Source: Thioalkalivibrio sp. (GTDB lineage Bacteria > Pseudomonadota > Gammaproteobacteria > Ectothiorhodospirales > Ectothiorhodospiraceae). Taken from it: a DNA stretch of 11,082 nt. Both the position numbers and the translations under genes were made by a program. Of this stretch, positions 1 to 5,980 are shown piece after piece (the stretch's first letter is position 1; every line of letters begins with the position of its first letter). Where the stretch lies: contig PULL01000281.1 of NCBI GenBank assembly GCA_003550945.1, forward strand, positions 1-11,082, read 5' to 3'. The notes under the pieces are model-generated. The model had not been told where the DNA came from. It was given only the letters and a program-made list of their open reading frames with translations, and searched no databases.

Positions 1-893
1 ATGTTGACCGCAGTGGCCGCCGCGACCAGCGTGCCGCAGACGACGCCGTGCGGGATCGGGAAAAATGCGCCCAGGGGCGATGCCAGGCCGTGCACGGAGC
101 CGAGCCCCACCTGCGCCAGGGTGATCCCGGACAGCAGCGACGCATAGGCCATACCGGCGCGTGCATCGGCATTCCCTGAGTCACGGTAGAGGGGAATCAG
201 GCTGTCGCGAGCCCGCGCAAGCCCGTCCAGCGCCAGCGCGTCGCAGAAAGCGTTCGCACGCAGCGAAACATAGGATTCCAGCAACTGGGTCAGCGCGTCC
301 ATGCCGTTTCCGGCGATGATCGCCGGTGGGCAGGTCACCAGGAAATCCGGGTCGACCACCGCGTACTGGGCCACCAGCCGCTCGTCGCGAAAGGATTTCT
401 TGAAGCCCTCCGGGCCGTGCCGGCTCAACACAGCGTTCTTGGTCGCCTCGGAACCGGTGCCGGCGGTGGTGGGTACCGCGATCAGCGGGACCGCAGGCCC
501 GCGATAGGGGCGCTCGGGTCCGACGCCTTCCAGGTGGTCCAGAACCGGGTTGCCCGGAAGCAGCAGGCCTGCAATCGCCTTGCCGGCGTCCAGCGCGCTG
601 CCGCCGCCAATCGCGACCACCACCGAGATTTCCCGCCCCCGGTAGCGCTGCACCGCCGCGTCGATCGCCTCCGGCGACGGCTCTCCCGAAATTCGGTGAC
701 CAATCACGTCCAGCCCCGCCGTGGCGAACCCGGTCTCCAGCTCAGGCCAGAACGGGCCCTGCAACAGCGAGCGGCTGCCGGTGACCAGCAACACCCGGCG
801 CCCGAAACCGGCGGCCAGGCGTGGCAGCCGGTGCCGCGCACCCGGACCGAACTCGATGCGTGGCAGACGCGCAATCGAAAATTCCATCGACAT
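1..893 (-). CDS. Iron-containing alcohol dehydrogenase (group III), C-terminus beyond window
   Basis: An NAD(P)-dependent alcohol/aldehyde oxidoreductase of the Fe-ADH family; the substrate cannot be told from sequence. The first 297 residues are visible, and family members run to about 380-400. Seen: the dinucleotide-binding segment with GGGSALDAGK at residues 97-106, then PTTAGTGSEAT at 141-151. Expected metal ligands Asp199 (in GNGMDA), His268 (in VHGL) and His282 (in PHGVVCG) are present. Two usual histidines are replaced: the ligand four residues after the Asp is Gln203, and the residue four after His268 is Ser272. The start at 893 is set by AAGGAGG placed 5 nt upstream; a second Met lies two codons later. 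It sits 47 nt downstream of radC on the same strand, so co-transcription is possible. No signal peptide is seen, so it is probably cytosolic. Confidence 0.9.
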   Translation of the reverse strand, partial: MSMEFSIARLPRIEFGPGARHRLPRLAAGFGRRVLLVTGSRSLLQGPFWPELETGFATAGLDVIGHRISGEPSPEAIDAAVQRYRGREISVVVAIGGGSALDAGKAIAGLLLPGNPVLDHLEGVGPERPYRGPAVPLIAVPTTAGTGSEATKNAVLSRHGPEGFKKSFRDERLVAQYAVVDPDFLVTCPPAIIAGNGMDALTQLLESYVSLRANAFCDALALDGLARARDSLIPLYRDSGNADARAGMAYASLLSGITLAQVGLGSVHGLASPLGAFFPIPHGVVCGTLVAAATAVN

Positions 894-940
894 GCAGTCC
901 TCCTTGTTCGTGCCGCTGCCGCGTCGGTGGCTGGCCGGGT

Positions 941-1612
941 TCAGATCAGACCCCGTTCCGCGAACGACAGCGTCTCGTCGGCCACGATCACGTGATCGAG
1001 CACGCGCACGTCCACCAGCCCCAGCGCCTCCTGCAGACGCCGCGTGATCGCTTCGTCCGCCCGCGACGGCTCGGCAACTCCTGACGGATGATTATGGGCC
1101 AGGATCACCGCCGCGGCATTGTGGTGCAACACCCGACGCAGGATTTCCCGGGGATGCACGCTGGCGCCGTCGATCGTCCCCCGGAACAGTTCCTCGAAAG
1201 CCAGCACGCGGTGCCGGTTGTCCAGGAACAGGCAGGCGAATACCTCGAACGGGTAGTCGCGCAGCCTTGCCGACAGAAACGCCCGCGTGGCCGCCGGCGA
1301 GGTGATCGCGTCGCCGCGTTCGAGCGTGGCCGCCAAATGCCGTCGACCCATTTCCAGCACCGCCTGCAGTTGCGCGAATTTCGCGGCCCCGAGGCCGCGC
1401 GCCTCGCAGAACGCGGGCTGACCGGCCTGCAGCAGCGGACGCAGGCCGCCGAAGTGGGTCAGCAGGTCCCGGGCGAGGTCCACTGCGCTCTTGCCGGCAA
1501 CCCCGGTGCGCAGGAAGATCGCCAGCAGCTCGGCATCGGAAAGCGCGGCCGGGCCGCGCAGCAGGAGTTTTTCCCGGGGACGCTCGTCCGCGGGCCAGTC
1601 GGAAATCGCCAT
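941..1612 (-). CDS. radC: RadC/YsxA family JAMM-motif protein (UPF0758)
   Basis: A 223-residue member of the RadC family, once thought to be a DNA repair protein; its biochemical role remains unsettled. The N-terminal part (about 1-90) has the helix-hairpin-helix-like segment ARGLGAAKFAQLQA. The C-terminal part is a JAMM/MPN+ metalloprotease-like domain with the full metal site: Glu140/Glu141 in FEELFRGT, then His173-x-His175 in HNHPSG, and Asp186 ten residues after the second His. Length is normal for the family. The start at 1612 follows GGGAGG at 5 nt; the same frame stays open upstream to 2278, but that part is antisense to coaBC and is not conserved-looking. radC divergent from coaBC is a known gammaproteobacterial arrangement. 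The alcohol dehydrogenase gene follows 47 nt downstream. Confidence 0.95.
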   Translation of the reverse strand: MAISDWPADERPREKLLLRGPAALSDAELLAIFLRTGVAGKSAVDLARDLLTHFGGLRPLLQAGQPAFCEARGLGAAKFAQLQAVLEMGRRHLAATLERGDAITSPAATRAFLSARLRDYPFEVFACLFLDNRHRVLAFEELFRGTIDGASVHPREILRRVLHHNAAAVILAHNHPSGVAEPSRADEAITRRLQEALGLVDVRVLDHVIVADETLSFAERGLI

Positions 1613-1689
1613 CACCACCTCCCTGTGGTCGTGTGTTCGGGAACGATTCTTACCACGTGTTCGTACGCGCGGGGAAGGGGCGCGACCGC

Positions 1690-1716
1690 GGGGGGCGGAT
1701 TTGAAATCTGTCCCCC
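1690..1716. repeat. Palindromic hairpin repeat in the radC-coaBC divergent gap
   Basis: The core GATTTGAAATC is centred on G1703. Read as RNA along the plus strand it forms a 12-bp stem: 1690-1701 pairs with 1705-1716 around a TGA loop, with two G-U wobbles (1697/1709 and 1695/1711) and five terminal G-C pairs. On the minus strand the wobbles become A-C mismatches, so the fold favours the coaBC direction. It lies 37 nt before the coaBC start, probably in its leader. Read in the radC direction it encodes the peptide TDFKSAP. Similar TDFKSVP peptides are, from memory, a common sign of a dispersed palindrome wrongly called as protein. There is no T-run after it, so a terminator role is unlikely. 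Confidence 0.6.
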
Positions 1717-1753
1717 CCATGCCGTCAGACACCGCCTGGGGTAAGCTTCGCCG

Positions 1754-2965
1754 ATGGAAACGGGAACCGAACTCAAGGTCCTGCTGGGCATCGGCGGCGG
1801 CATCGCGGCGTACAAGAGCTGCGAGCTGGTCCGGCGTCTGCGCGAGGCGGGCTGCGCGGTGCGGGTGGTGATGACGCGCGCCGGCGCCGCGTTCGTCACG
1901 CCACTCACTTTTCAGGCACTGTCCGGGCAGCCGGTCCGCGTCGACCTGCTCGACGCCGAGGCGGAGAGCGGCATGGATCACATCGCGCTGGCCCGCTGGG
2001 CGGACCGGGTAGTGATCGCACCGGCCACCGCCGACCTGATGGCCCGACTCGCCGCGGGCCTGGCCGACGACCTGCTGACCACGCTGTGCCTCGCAACCGA
2101 GGCGCCGATCCTGCTCGCACCGGCGATGAACCGTGTGATGTGGGAACACCCGGCGACACAGGCCAACCACCGCCTGTTGCAGCAACGCGGGGTTCGGATG
2201 GTCGGCCCGGAGTCCGGCGGACAGGCCTGCGGCGAGACCGGCGCGGGACGGATGGCGGAGCCACAGGCGATCCTGCATGCGCTGCTCGGGCCCGGTTCGG
2301 GGCCGTTGGCCGGGCGGCGGGTACTGATTACCGCCGGCCCGACGCAGGAGCCGATCGACCCGGTGCGATTCATCGGCAATCGCAGTTCAGGCCGGATGGG
2401 CGTCGCGCTGGCTGCGGCGGCGCGGGACGCCGGTGCGGAAGTCTGCCTGGTGCACGGCCCGATCAGCGTCGCGCCCCCGGTCGGCGTGAGGGCTGTGGCC
2501 GCCGACACCGCCGAATCGATGCACGCGGCGGTGCGAAGCAACCTCGACGGCGTCGATCTCTTCGTCGCCGCCGCCGCGGTGGCCGATTACCGGCCCCGGA
2601 CCACGGCCGACCAGAAGCTGAAGAAGGATGCGGCCGAGATGGCGGTGGAACTGGTTCGCACCCCCGACATCCTGGCCGACGTCGCCGCGCGGCGCCCACG
2701 CCCGTTCGTGGTGGGCTTCGCCGCCGAGACCACGGACCTGCGGGGACACGCCCGCGCAAAGCTCGAACGCAAAGGCCTGGACATGATCGCCGCCAACGAC
2801 GTCTCCGCCGGAAAGGCGATCGGCACGGCGCGGAATGCGCTGACCGTGCTCTGGCCGGGCGGGGAACGCCTGTTTCCGGAGCAGCCGAAAGACGAGCTGG
2901 CACGTGCGCTGATCGAACTGATCGCCACACGCATGTCCGGCGGCCCAACCACCGACACGAACTGA
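1754..2965 (+). CDS. coaBC: Bifunctional phosphopantothenoylcysteine decarboxylase / phosphopantothenate-cysteine ligase
   Basis: A cytosolic two-domain enzyme of coenzyme A synthesis. The CoaB part joins 4'-phosphopantothenate to cysteine using CTP; the CoaC part (FMN) decarboxylates the product to 4'-phosphopantetheine. Length is 403 residues, as in E. coli Dfp. CoaC domain, about 1-180: flavin-binding GIGGGIAAYKS near the N-terminus, His76 in MDHIALARWAD, Asn126 in PAMNRVMW, and Cys159 in the substrate-clamp motif SGGQACGETGAGRM. CoaB domain, about 187-400: LITAGPTQEPIDPVRFIGN, then NRSSGRMG, the lysine cluster K288-L-K-K291, PFVVGFAAET and AANDV. All key residues are intact. The Shine-Dalgarno is weak (GGGG about 12 nt upstream), but the start fits the family N-terminus. 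First gene of the coaBC-dut-argB run; dut begins 16 nt after its stop. Confidence 0.97.
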   Translation: METGTELKVLLGIGGGIAAYKSCELVRRLREAGCAVRVVMTRAGAAFVTPLTFQALSGQPVRVDLLDAEAESGMDHIALARWADRVVIAPATADLMARLAAGLADDLLTTLCLATEAPILLAPAMNRVMWEHPATQANHRLLQQRGVRMVGPESGGQACGETGAGRMAEPQAILHALLGPGSGPLAGRRVLITAGPTQEPIDPVRFIGNRSSGRMGVALAAAARDAGAEVCLVHGPISVAPPVGVRAVAADTAESMHAAVRSNLDGVDLFVAAAAVADYRPRTTADQKLKKDAAEMAVELVRTPDILADVAARRPRPFVVGFAAETTDLRGHARAKLERKGLDMIAANDVSAGKAIGTARNALTVLWPGGERLFPEQPKDELARALIELIATRMSGGPTTDTN

Positions 2966-2981
2966 ACGAGAGGGCCGGGTG

Positions 2982-3443
2982 ATGCCCGTACCGGAAATCG
3001 CACTCAAGATCCTGGACCCACGCATCGGCCGGGACTTCCCCCTGCCCCAGCCGGCGACCGGCGGTTCGGCCGGTGTCGACCTTCGCGCGCTGCTGGAAAC
3101 GGACCACGAGCTGGCGCCCGGCGAGACGCTGCTGATTCCGACCGGCATTGCGATCCACATCGAGGACCCGGGCTATGCGGCGCTGATCCTGCCGCGCTCG
3201 GGCCTCGGGCACAAATACGGAATCGTGCTGGGCAACCTGGTCGGGCTGATCGACTCCGACTACCAGGGCCCGCTGATGGTCTCCTGCTGGAACCGGGGCG
3301 ACCAGCCGTTCCGGGTCACCGTCGGCGAGCGTATCGCCCAACTGGTGATCGTGCCGGTGCTGCAGCCGCGATTCATCGTGGTCGACGACTTCGCCGAGAC
3401 GCATCGCGGCACCGGCGGCTTCGGTTCCTCGGGCCGCCACTGA
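2982..3443 (+). CDS. dut: Deoxyuridine 5'-triphosphate nucleotidohydrolase (dUTPase)
   Basis: Hydrolyses dUTP to dUMP and pyrophosphate, which keeps uracil out of DNA and supplies dUMP for thymidylate synthesis. A 153-residue trimeric-type dUTPase, close to the 151-152 of E. coli. All five motifs are visible in order: AGVDLRA (30-36), PRSGLGHKYGI (71-81), GNLVGLIDSDYQGPL (84-98, with the catalytic Asp91), GERIAQLVIVPV (115-126) and the flexible C-terminal arm RGTGGFGSSGRH (142-153). I chose the ATG at 2982 over the GTG just before it at 2979 because GAGAGGG (2968-2974) then sits at 7 nt rather than 4. It follows coaBC by 16 nt, a pairing conserved across many gammaproteobacteria, so translation from a shared message is likely. 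Confidence 0.96.
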   Translation: MPVPEIALKILDPRIGRDFPLPQPATGGSAGVDLRALLETDHELAPGETLLIPTGIAIHIEDPGYAALILPRSGLGHKYGIVLGNLVGLIDSDYQGPLMVSCWNRGDQPFRVTVGERIAQLVIVPVLQPRFIVVDDFAETHRGTGGFGSSGRH

Positions 3444-3496
3444 CCGATCCGCTCACGCTAGAATGCACGTCTGAACCGCTGCCTTCCGGATTTCCG

Positions 3497-4375
3497 ATGG
3501 ACAAGAACGCCGCCCAATCCGTCGCTCACGTACTGATCGAGGCGCTCCCCTATATCCAGCGTTTCGCCGGCAAGACCATCGTGATCAAGTACGGTGGCAA
3601 CGCGATGACCGAGGAACACCTGAAGGCCGGTTTCGCCCGCGACGTGGTGCTGTTGAAGCAGGTCGGCGTAAACCCGGTGGTGGTCCATGGCGGTGGCCCG
3701 CAGATCGGCCAGCTGCTGAAGCGGCTCGGCAAGGTCTCGGAGTTCGTGCACGGCCTGCGCGTGACCGACCGGGAAACGATGGACGTGGTGCAGATGGTCC
3801 TCGGCGGGCTGGTGAACCAGGAAATCGTCGCGCTGATCAACCACTACGGCGGCAAGGCGGTCGGCCTGACCGGCAAGGACGGGCAGATGATCCGCGCCCG
3901 TCCGCTGCGCGAGATCAACGGCCCCGACGGCACGACCGCGGTCGATCTGGGGCTGGTCGGGGAGGTGGAGAGCGTCGACCCCGCGATCGTGCACAACCTC
4001 GACCGGAGCGCCTTCATCCCCGTGATCGCACCGATCGGCTTCGACCGCGAGGGTAACGCCTACAACATCAACGCCGACACTGCGGCGGAAAAACTCGCGG
4101 TGGTGCTGGACGCGGAGAAGCTCTTCCTGCTCACCAACACACCCGGCGTGCTCGACGCACAGGGCCAGCTGATCCCGCGCCTGACCGCGGCGGAAGTCGA
4201 CGCGATGATCCGCAGCGGTGTGATCCACGGGGGCATGATCCCGAAGATCCACTGCGCGCTCGACGCGGTGCGCAGCGGCGTCACCGCGACCCACATCGTC
4301 GACGGCCGCGTCGAGCACGCGGTGCTGCTCGAACTGCTGACCAACGAAGGCGTCGGCACGCTGATCAGTCGCTGA
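3497..4375 (+). CDS. argB: N-acetylglutamate kinase
   Basis: Second step of arginine synthesis: phosphorylates N-acetyl-L-glutamate with ATP. A 292-residue amino-acid-kinase fold. Visible: Lys31 in VIKYGGNAM, the glycine loop HGGGPQI (64-70), Arg88 in LRVTDRE, Asn192 in NINADTAAE and Lys250 in HGGMIPK. It has the N-terminal helix of about 20 residues before the first strand that is found in hexameric, arginine-inhibited enzymes (Pseudomonas and Thermotoga type), and a C-terminal signature His274, Glu279, Gly285-x-Gly287 linked with arginine binding. Feedback inhibition by arginine is therefore expected; this is inferred from family knowledge. It lies 53 nt after dut. A TAGAAT hexamer at 3459-3464 could be a -10 box but has no good -35. 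No clear Shine-Dalgarno precedes the ATG. In Pseudomonas algC sits between dut and argB; here it is absent. Confidence 0.97.
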   Translation: MDKNAAQSVAHVLIEALPYIQRFAGKTIVIKYGGNAMTEEHLKAGFARDVVLLKQVGVNPVVVHGGGPQIGQLLKRLGKVSEFVHGLRVTDRETMDVVQMVLGGLVNQEIVALINHYGGKAVGLTGKDGQMIRARPLREINGPDGTTAVDLGLVGEVESVDPAIVHNLDRSAFIPVIAPIGFDREGNAYNINADTAAEKLAVVLDAEKLFLLTNTPGVLDAQGQLIPRLTAAEVDAMIRSGVIHGGMIPKIHCALDAVRSGVTATHIVDGRVEHAVLLELLTNEGVGTLISR

Positions 4376-4397
4376 TACGATTGGCGTAAAAATACAG

Positions 4398-4418
4398 CCA
4401 CGGAAGGCACGGAAAAGG
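4398..4418. repeat. Short tandem repeat, CACGGAAGG type
   Basis: Two adjoining units, CACGGAAGG (4399-4407) and CACGGAAAAGG (4408-4418), begin 22 nt after the argB stop and run directly into the left arm of the likely terminator at 4413-4436. The units resemble the CACGGATGGA units about 40 nt further on but have a 9-nt rather than 10-nt period. They lie between convergent genes and show no coding signal. Confidence 0.55.
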
Positions 4419-4436
4419 GCCCAAGAGCCTTTTTTT
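4413..4436 (+). terminator. Likely intrinsic terminator after argB
   Basis: AAAAGGGC (4413-4420) pairs with GCCTTTTT (4427-4434) around a six-base CCAAGA loop, with one G-U wobble, and ends in a run of seven T (4430-4436). Position 37 nt after the argB stop suits the end of the coaBC-dut-argB unit. The G-C core is short (three G-C pairs plus the wobble), so its strength is uncertain. Confidence 0.6.
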
Positions 4437-4505
4437 GGCCACGGATGGACACGGATGGACACGGATGTTTGTTGATTGAAACCCTATCCGTGTGCATCCG
4501 TGGCT
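4437..4505. repeat. Tandem plus inverted repeat, CACGGATGGA type
   Basis: On the left, the 10-bp unit ACGGATGGAC repeats 2.7 times without error (4441-4467). On the right, 4486-4504 is an inverted copy: its reverse complement GCCACGGATGCACACGGAT matches 4438-4456 at 18 of 19 bases. The arms enclose a 29-nt stretch that includes the third direct unit, so alternative pairings are possible. The element sits between the convergent argB and DUF4124 genes. It looks like a dispersed intergenic repeat rather than coding sequence; open frames across it give low-complexity peptides such as HPCPSVSIRG. Confidence 0.75.
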
Positions 4506-4513
4506 CCAATTCT

Positions 4514-4527
4514 CACCCTTCGGGGTG
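4514..4527. other. Small hairpin with TTCG tetraloop
   Basis: CACCC (4514-4518) and GGGTG (4523-4527) close a TTCG loop on the plus strand, a very stable RNA tetraloop. It lies 25 nt beyond the stop of the minus-strand DUF4124 gene, next to the repeat element. On neither strand is it followed by a T-run, so it is at best a weak or factor-aided transcript end. Confidence 0.3.
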
Positions 4528-4551
4528 GCCCGCTGGGTCATGAAAGTTAGG

Positions 4552-5211
4552 TCAGGGCTGTGCCTGCGTCATCATCTGCTCGAAGTCCCGGATGTCTTCC
4601 TCGGCAGAGGCCATGATCTCCGCGTGCACCTCGCGCTGGCGACGCTGGAACGCCCACTCGCGGTGGATCCGTGATTCCAGATCCGCCAACTCGTCGCGGT
4701 AGCGCTGCATGGTCGCCTCGTCCACCTGCGCATTGTTGCGCATCTGCGCAGCGATGCGCTCGAGTTCGCTCTGCAGGGTCGACTCCTGCCGCTCGCTGAG
4801 CATCAGGGTGGTTTCGACCATCGCGAGCCGGCGGTCGCGCTGCTGCTTGATTTCGTCGATATTGGCGTAGGCGGCGCGCAGCTGTCGCGCCCGCGCCTGC
4901 CGTGCAGCAGCCTCGGCCTGGAGCCGCGCCTGTTCCTGCTCCCGCTGCTTCGCCTCCTGCCGCTCGCGCTCACGCGCCTCGGCCTCGCGCTCGCGGTCCG
5001 CCGCGGTGGGCGGGGCCGGCCGAACGTGGCGCTGGCGACCCTCGGCGTCGAGAATCCGCAATTCGCGGTCGGCCGCGGAAGGTGGCGGTGTCGTCGAGTA
5101 GTGCACCACGCCGGCGTCGTCCACCCAGCGGTAGATGCGCGCATCGACGGGTGGGATCAGCAGAACGACCAATGGCACCAGCACCGCCAATATGCGTATC
5201 GTCTGCTTCAT
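4552..5211 (-). CDS. DUF4124 domain-containing exported coiled-coil protein
   Basis: A 219-residue protein of unknown function. It begins with a signal peptide: MKQ, a hydrophobic run 7-20, and a likely cleavage after VDA at residue 24. The mature protein opens with the DUF4124 signature IYRWVDDAGVVHYSTTPP (26-43), a small domain common in gammaproteobacterial envelope proteins. The rest is rich in Glu, Arg, Gln and Ala and looks like two helical coiled-coil stretches, about 65-125 and 135-215, joined by the turn NNAQVD. Periplasmic location is inferred. The start at 5211 is firm: an in-frame stop lies five codons upstream, and AGGGGG sits 3 nt before the ATG. It is the first and only gene of its unit, and its ATG overlaps the start of the divergent transporter gene. 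Confidence 0.85.
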   Translation of the reverse strand: MKQTIRILAVLVPLVVLLIPPVDARIYRWVDDAGVVHYSTTPPPSAADRELRILDAEGRQRHVRPAPPTAADREREAEARERERQEAKQREQEQARLQAEAAARQARARQLRAAYANIDEIKQQRDRRLAMVETTLMLSERQESTLQSELERIAAQMRNNAQVDEATMQRYRDELADLESRIHREWAFQRRQREVHAEIMASAEEDIRDFEQMMTQAQP

Positions 5212-5971
5212 GTTCCCCCTCGATCACGTCGGTCTGTTTCTGGTCGCGCTGGTGGCCAACGGCCTGTCCGCGCTGGCCGGCGGCGGCGCCGGACTGCTCC
5301 AGCTCCCGGCGCTGATCTTTCTCGGACTGCCGTTTCCGGTCGCCCTGGCCACACACAAGATCGCATCCGTAGCCTTAGGTATCGGCGCGAGCCTGCGACA
5401 CTTTAAGCAGAGCACGTTCGAAAGTCGACGGCTGGCGCTGATTCTGGCCACCGGCCTGCCCGGAGTGGTGCTCGGGGCATTGCTGGTACTGGAAATCCCG
5501 CCCCGCGCCGGCGAGATCGCGCTCGGCATATTGACGATCGGGCTCGGCTGGTATTCCTGGCGCCGGCCGCAGCTCGGGCGGGAAACGGTGGTGGTTGCCG
5601 GGGGCACGGCGCACGCGCTGACTGGAGCACTGGGCCTGTTCCTGATCGGCATACTGAACGGATCGCTGACCTCAGGCACCGGCCTGATGGTCACCCTGTG
5701 GCTGGTGCGCTGGTACGGCCTTTCCTACACGCAGGCCGTGGCCTACACGCTGGTGCTGGTCGGCCTGTTCTGGAACGGAACCGGGGCCGTGGTACTGGGC
5801 ACCCTCGGCGAGGTGCGCTGGGACTGGCTGCCGGCGCTGCTGGTCGGCAGCTTCATCGGCGGCTATCTGGGCGCAGCCATGGCCCACCGTTACGGCAGTC
5901 TGCTGGTGAAGCGGACCTTCGAGACCATGACCGTGCTGACCGGCGTCGGACTGCTGTTGCCCTGGCCCTGA
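5210..5971 (+). CDS. TauE/SafE (TSUP) family membrane permease
   Basis: A 253-residue integral membrane protein with about eight hydrophobic segments. The two-fold internal repeat typical of the TSUP family is visible. The first half opens with NGLSALAGGGAGLLQLPALI and ATHKIAS (about 18-52). The second half opens with NGSLTSGTGLMVTLW followed by LSYTQAVAYTLVLVG. Family members export or import sulfite, sulfoacetate, organosulfonates or other small anions; the substrate here is unknown. Start choice is uncertain. I took the ATG at 5210, which places about eight residues before the first membrane segment; ATGs at 5192 and 5135 are also in frame, and none has a clear Shine-Dalgarno. Its promoter must lie inside the divergent DUF4124 gene. 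It ends only 9 nt from the stop of the converging sucrose-phosphate synthase gene. Confidence 0.85.
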   Translation: MFPLDHVGLFLVALVANGLSALAGGGAGLLQLPALIFLGLPFPVALATHKIASVALGIGASLRHFKQSTFESRRLALILATGLPGVVLGALLVLEIPPRAGEIALGILTIGLGWYSWRRPQLGRETVVVAGGTAHALTGALGLFLIGILNGSLTSGTGLMVTLWLVRWYGLSYTQAVAYTLVLVGLFWNGTGAVVLGTLGEVRWDWLPALLVGSFIGGYLGAAMAHRYGSLLVKRTFETMTVLTGVGLLLPWP

Positions 5972-5980
5972 GTGCGCGGA

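Noticed and set aside
417..995. Open frame on the plus strand opposite the alcohol dehydrogenase
   Set aside because: Shadow of an intact, motif-rich gene; Arg/Ala-rich product without domain.
1613..1753. Promoters for radC and coaBC in the divergent gap
   Set aside because: No pair of -35 and -10 hexamers with acceptable match and spacing was found on either strand; promoters must be here but I cannot place them.
1613..2278. An N-terminal extension of radC of about 220 residues in an open frame
   Set aside because: It lies antisense to coaBC, runs through the hairpin repeat, and RadC proteins normally start at the residue chosen, which has a good ribosome site.
2086..2982. Open frame of 298 residues in another plus frame within coaBC
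   Set aside because: Arg/Gly/Asp-rich out-of-frame reading of coaBC; no domain and no ribosome site.
3458..4462. A 334-residue open frame on the minus strand, antisense to argB
   Set aside because: It is the shadow of an intact argB, starts inside the repeat element, and has the His/Asp/Val-rich composition typical of antisense translation.
4398..4505. A CRISPR-like array
   Set aside because: Units are only 9-10 bp, adjoining without unique spacers, and partly inverted; no cas gene is near.
4060..4509. A 149-residue open frame on the minus strand whose N-terminus includes HPCPSVSIRG
   Set aside because: The N-terminal part is the translated CACGGA repeat and the remainder is antisense to argB; no ribosome site or domain.
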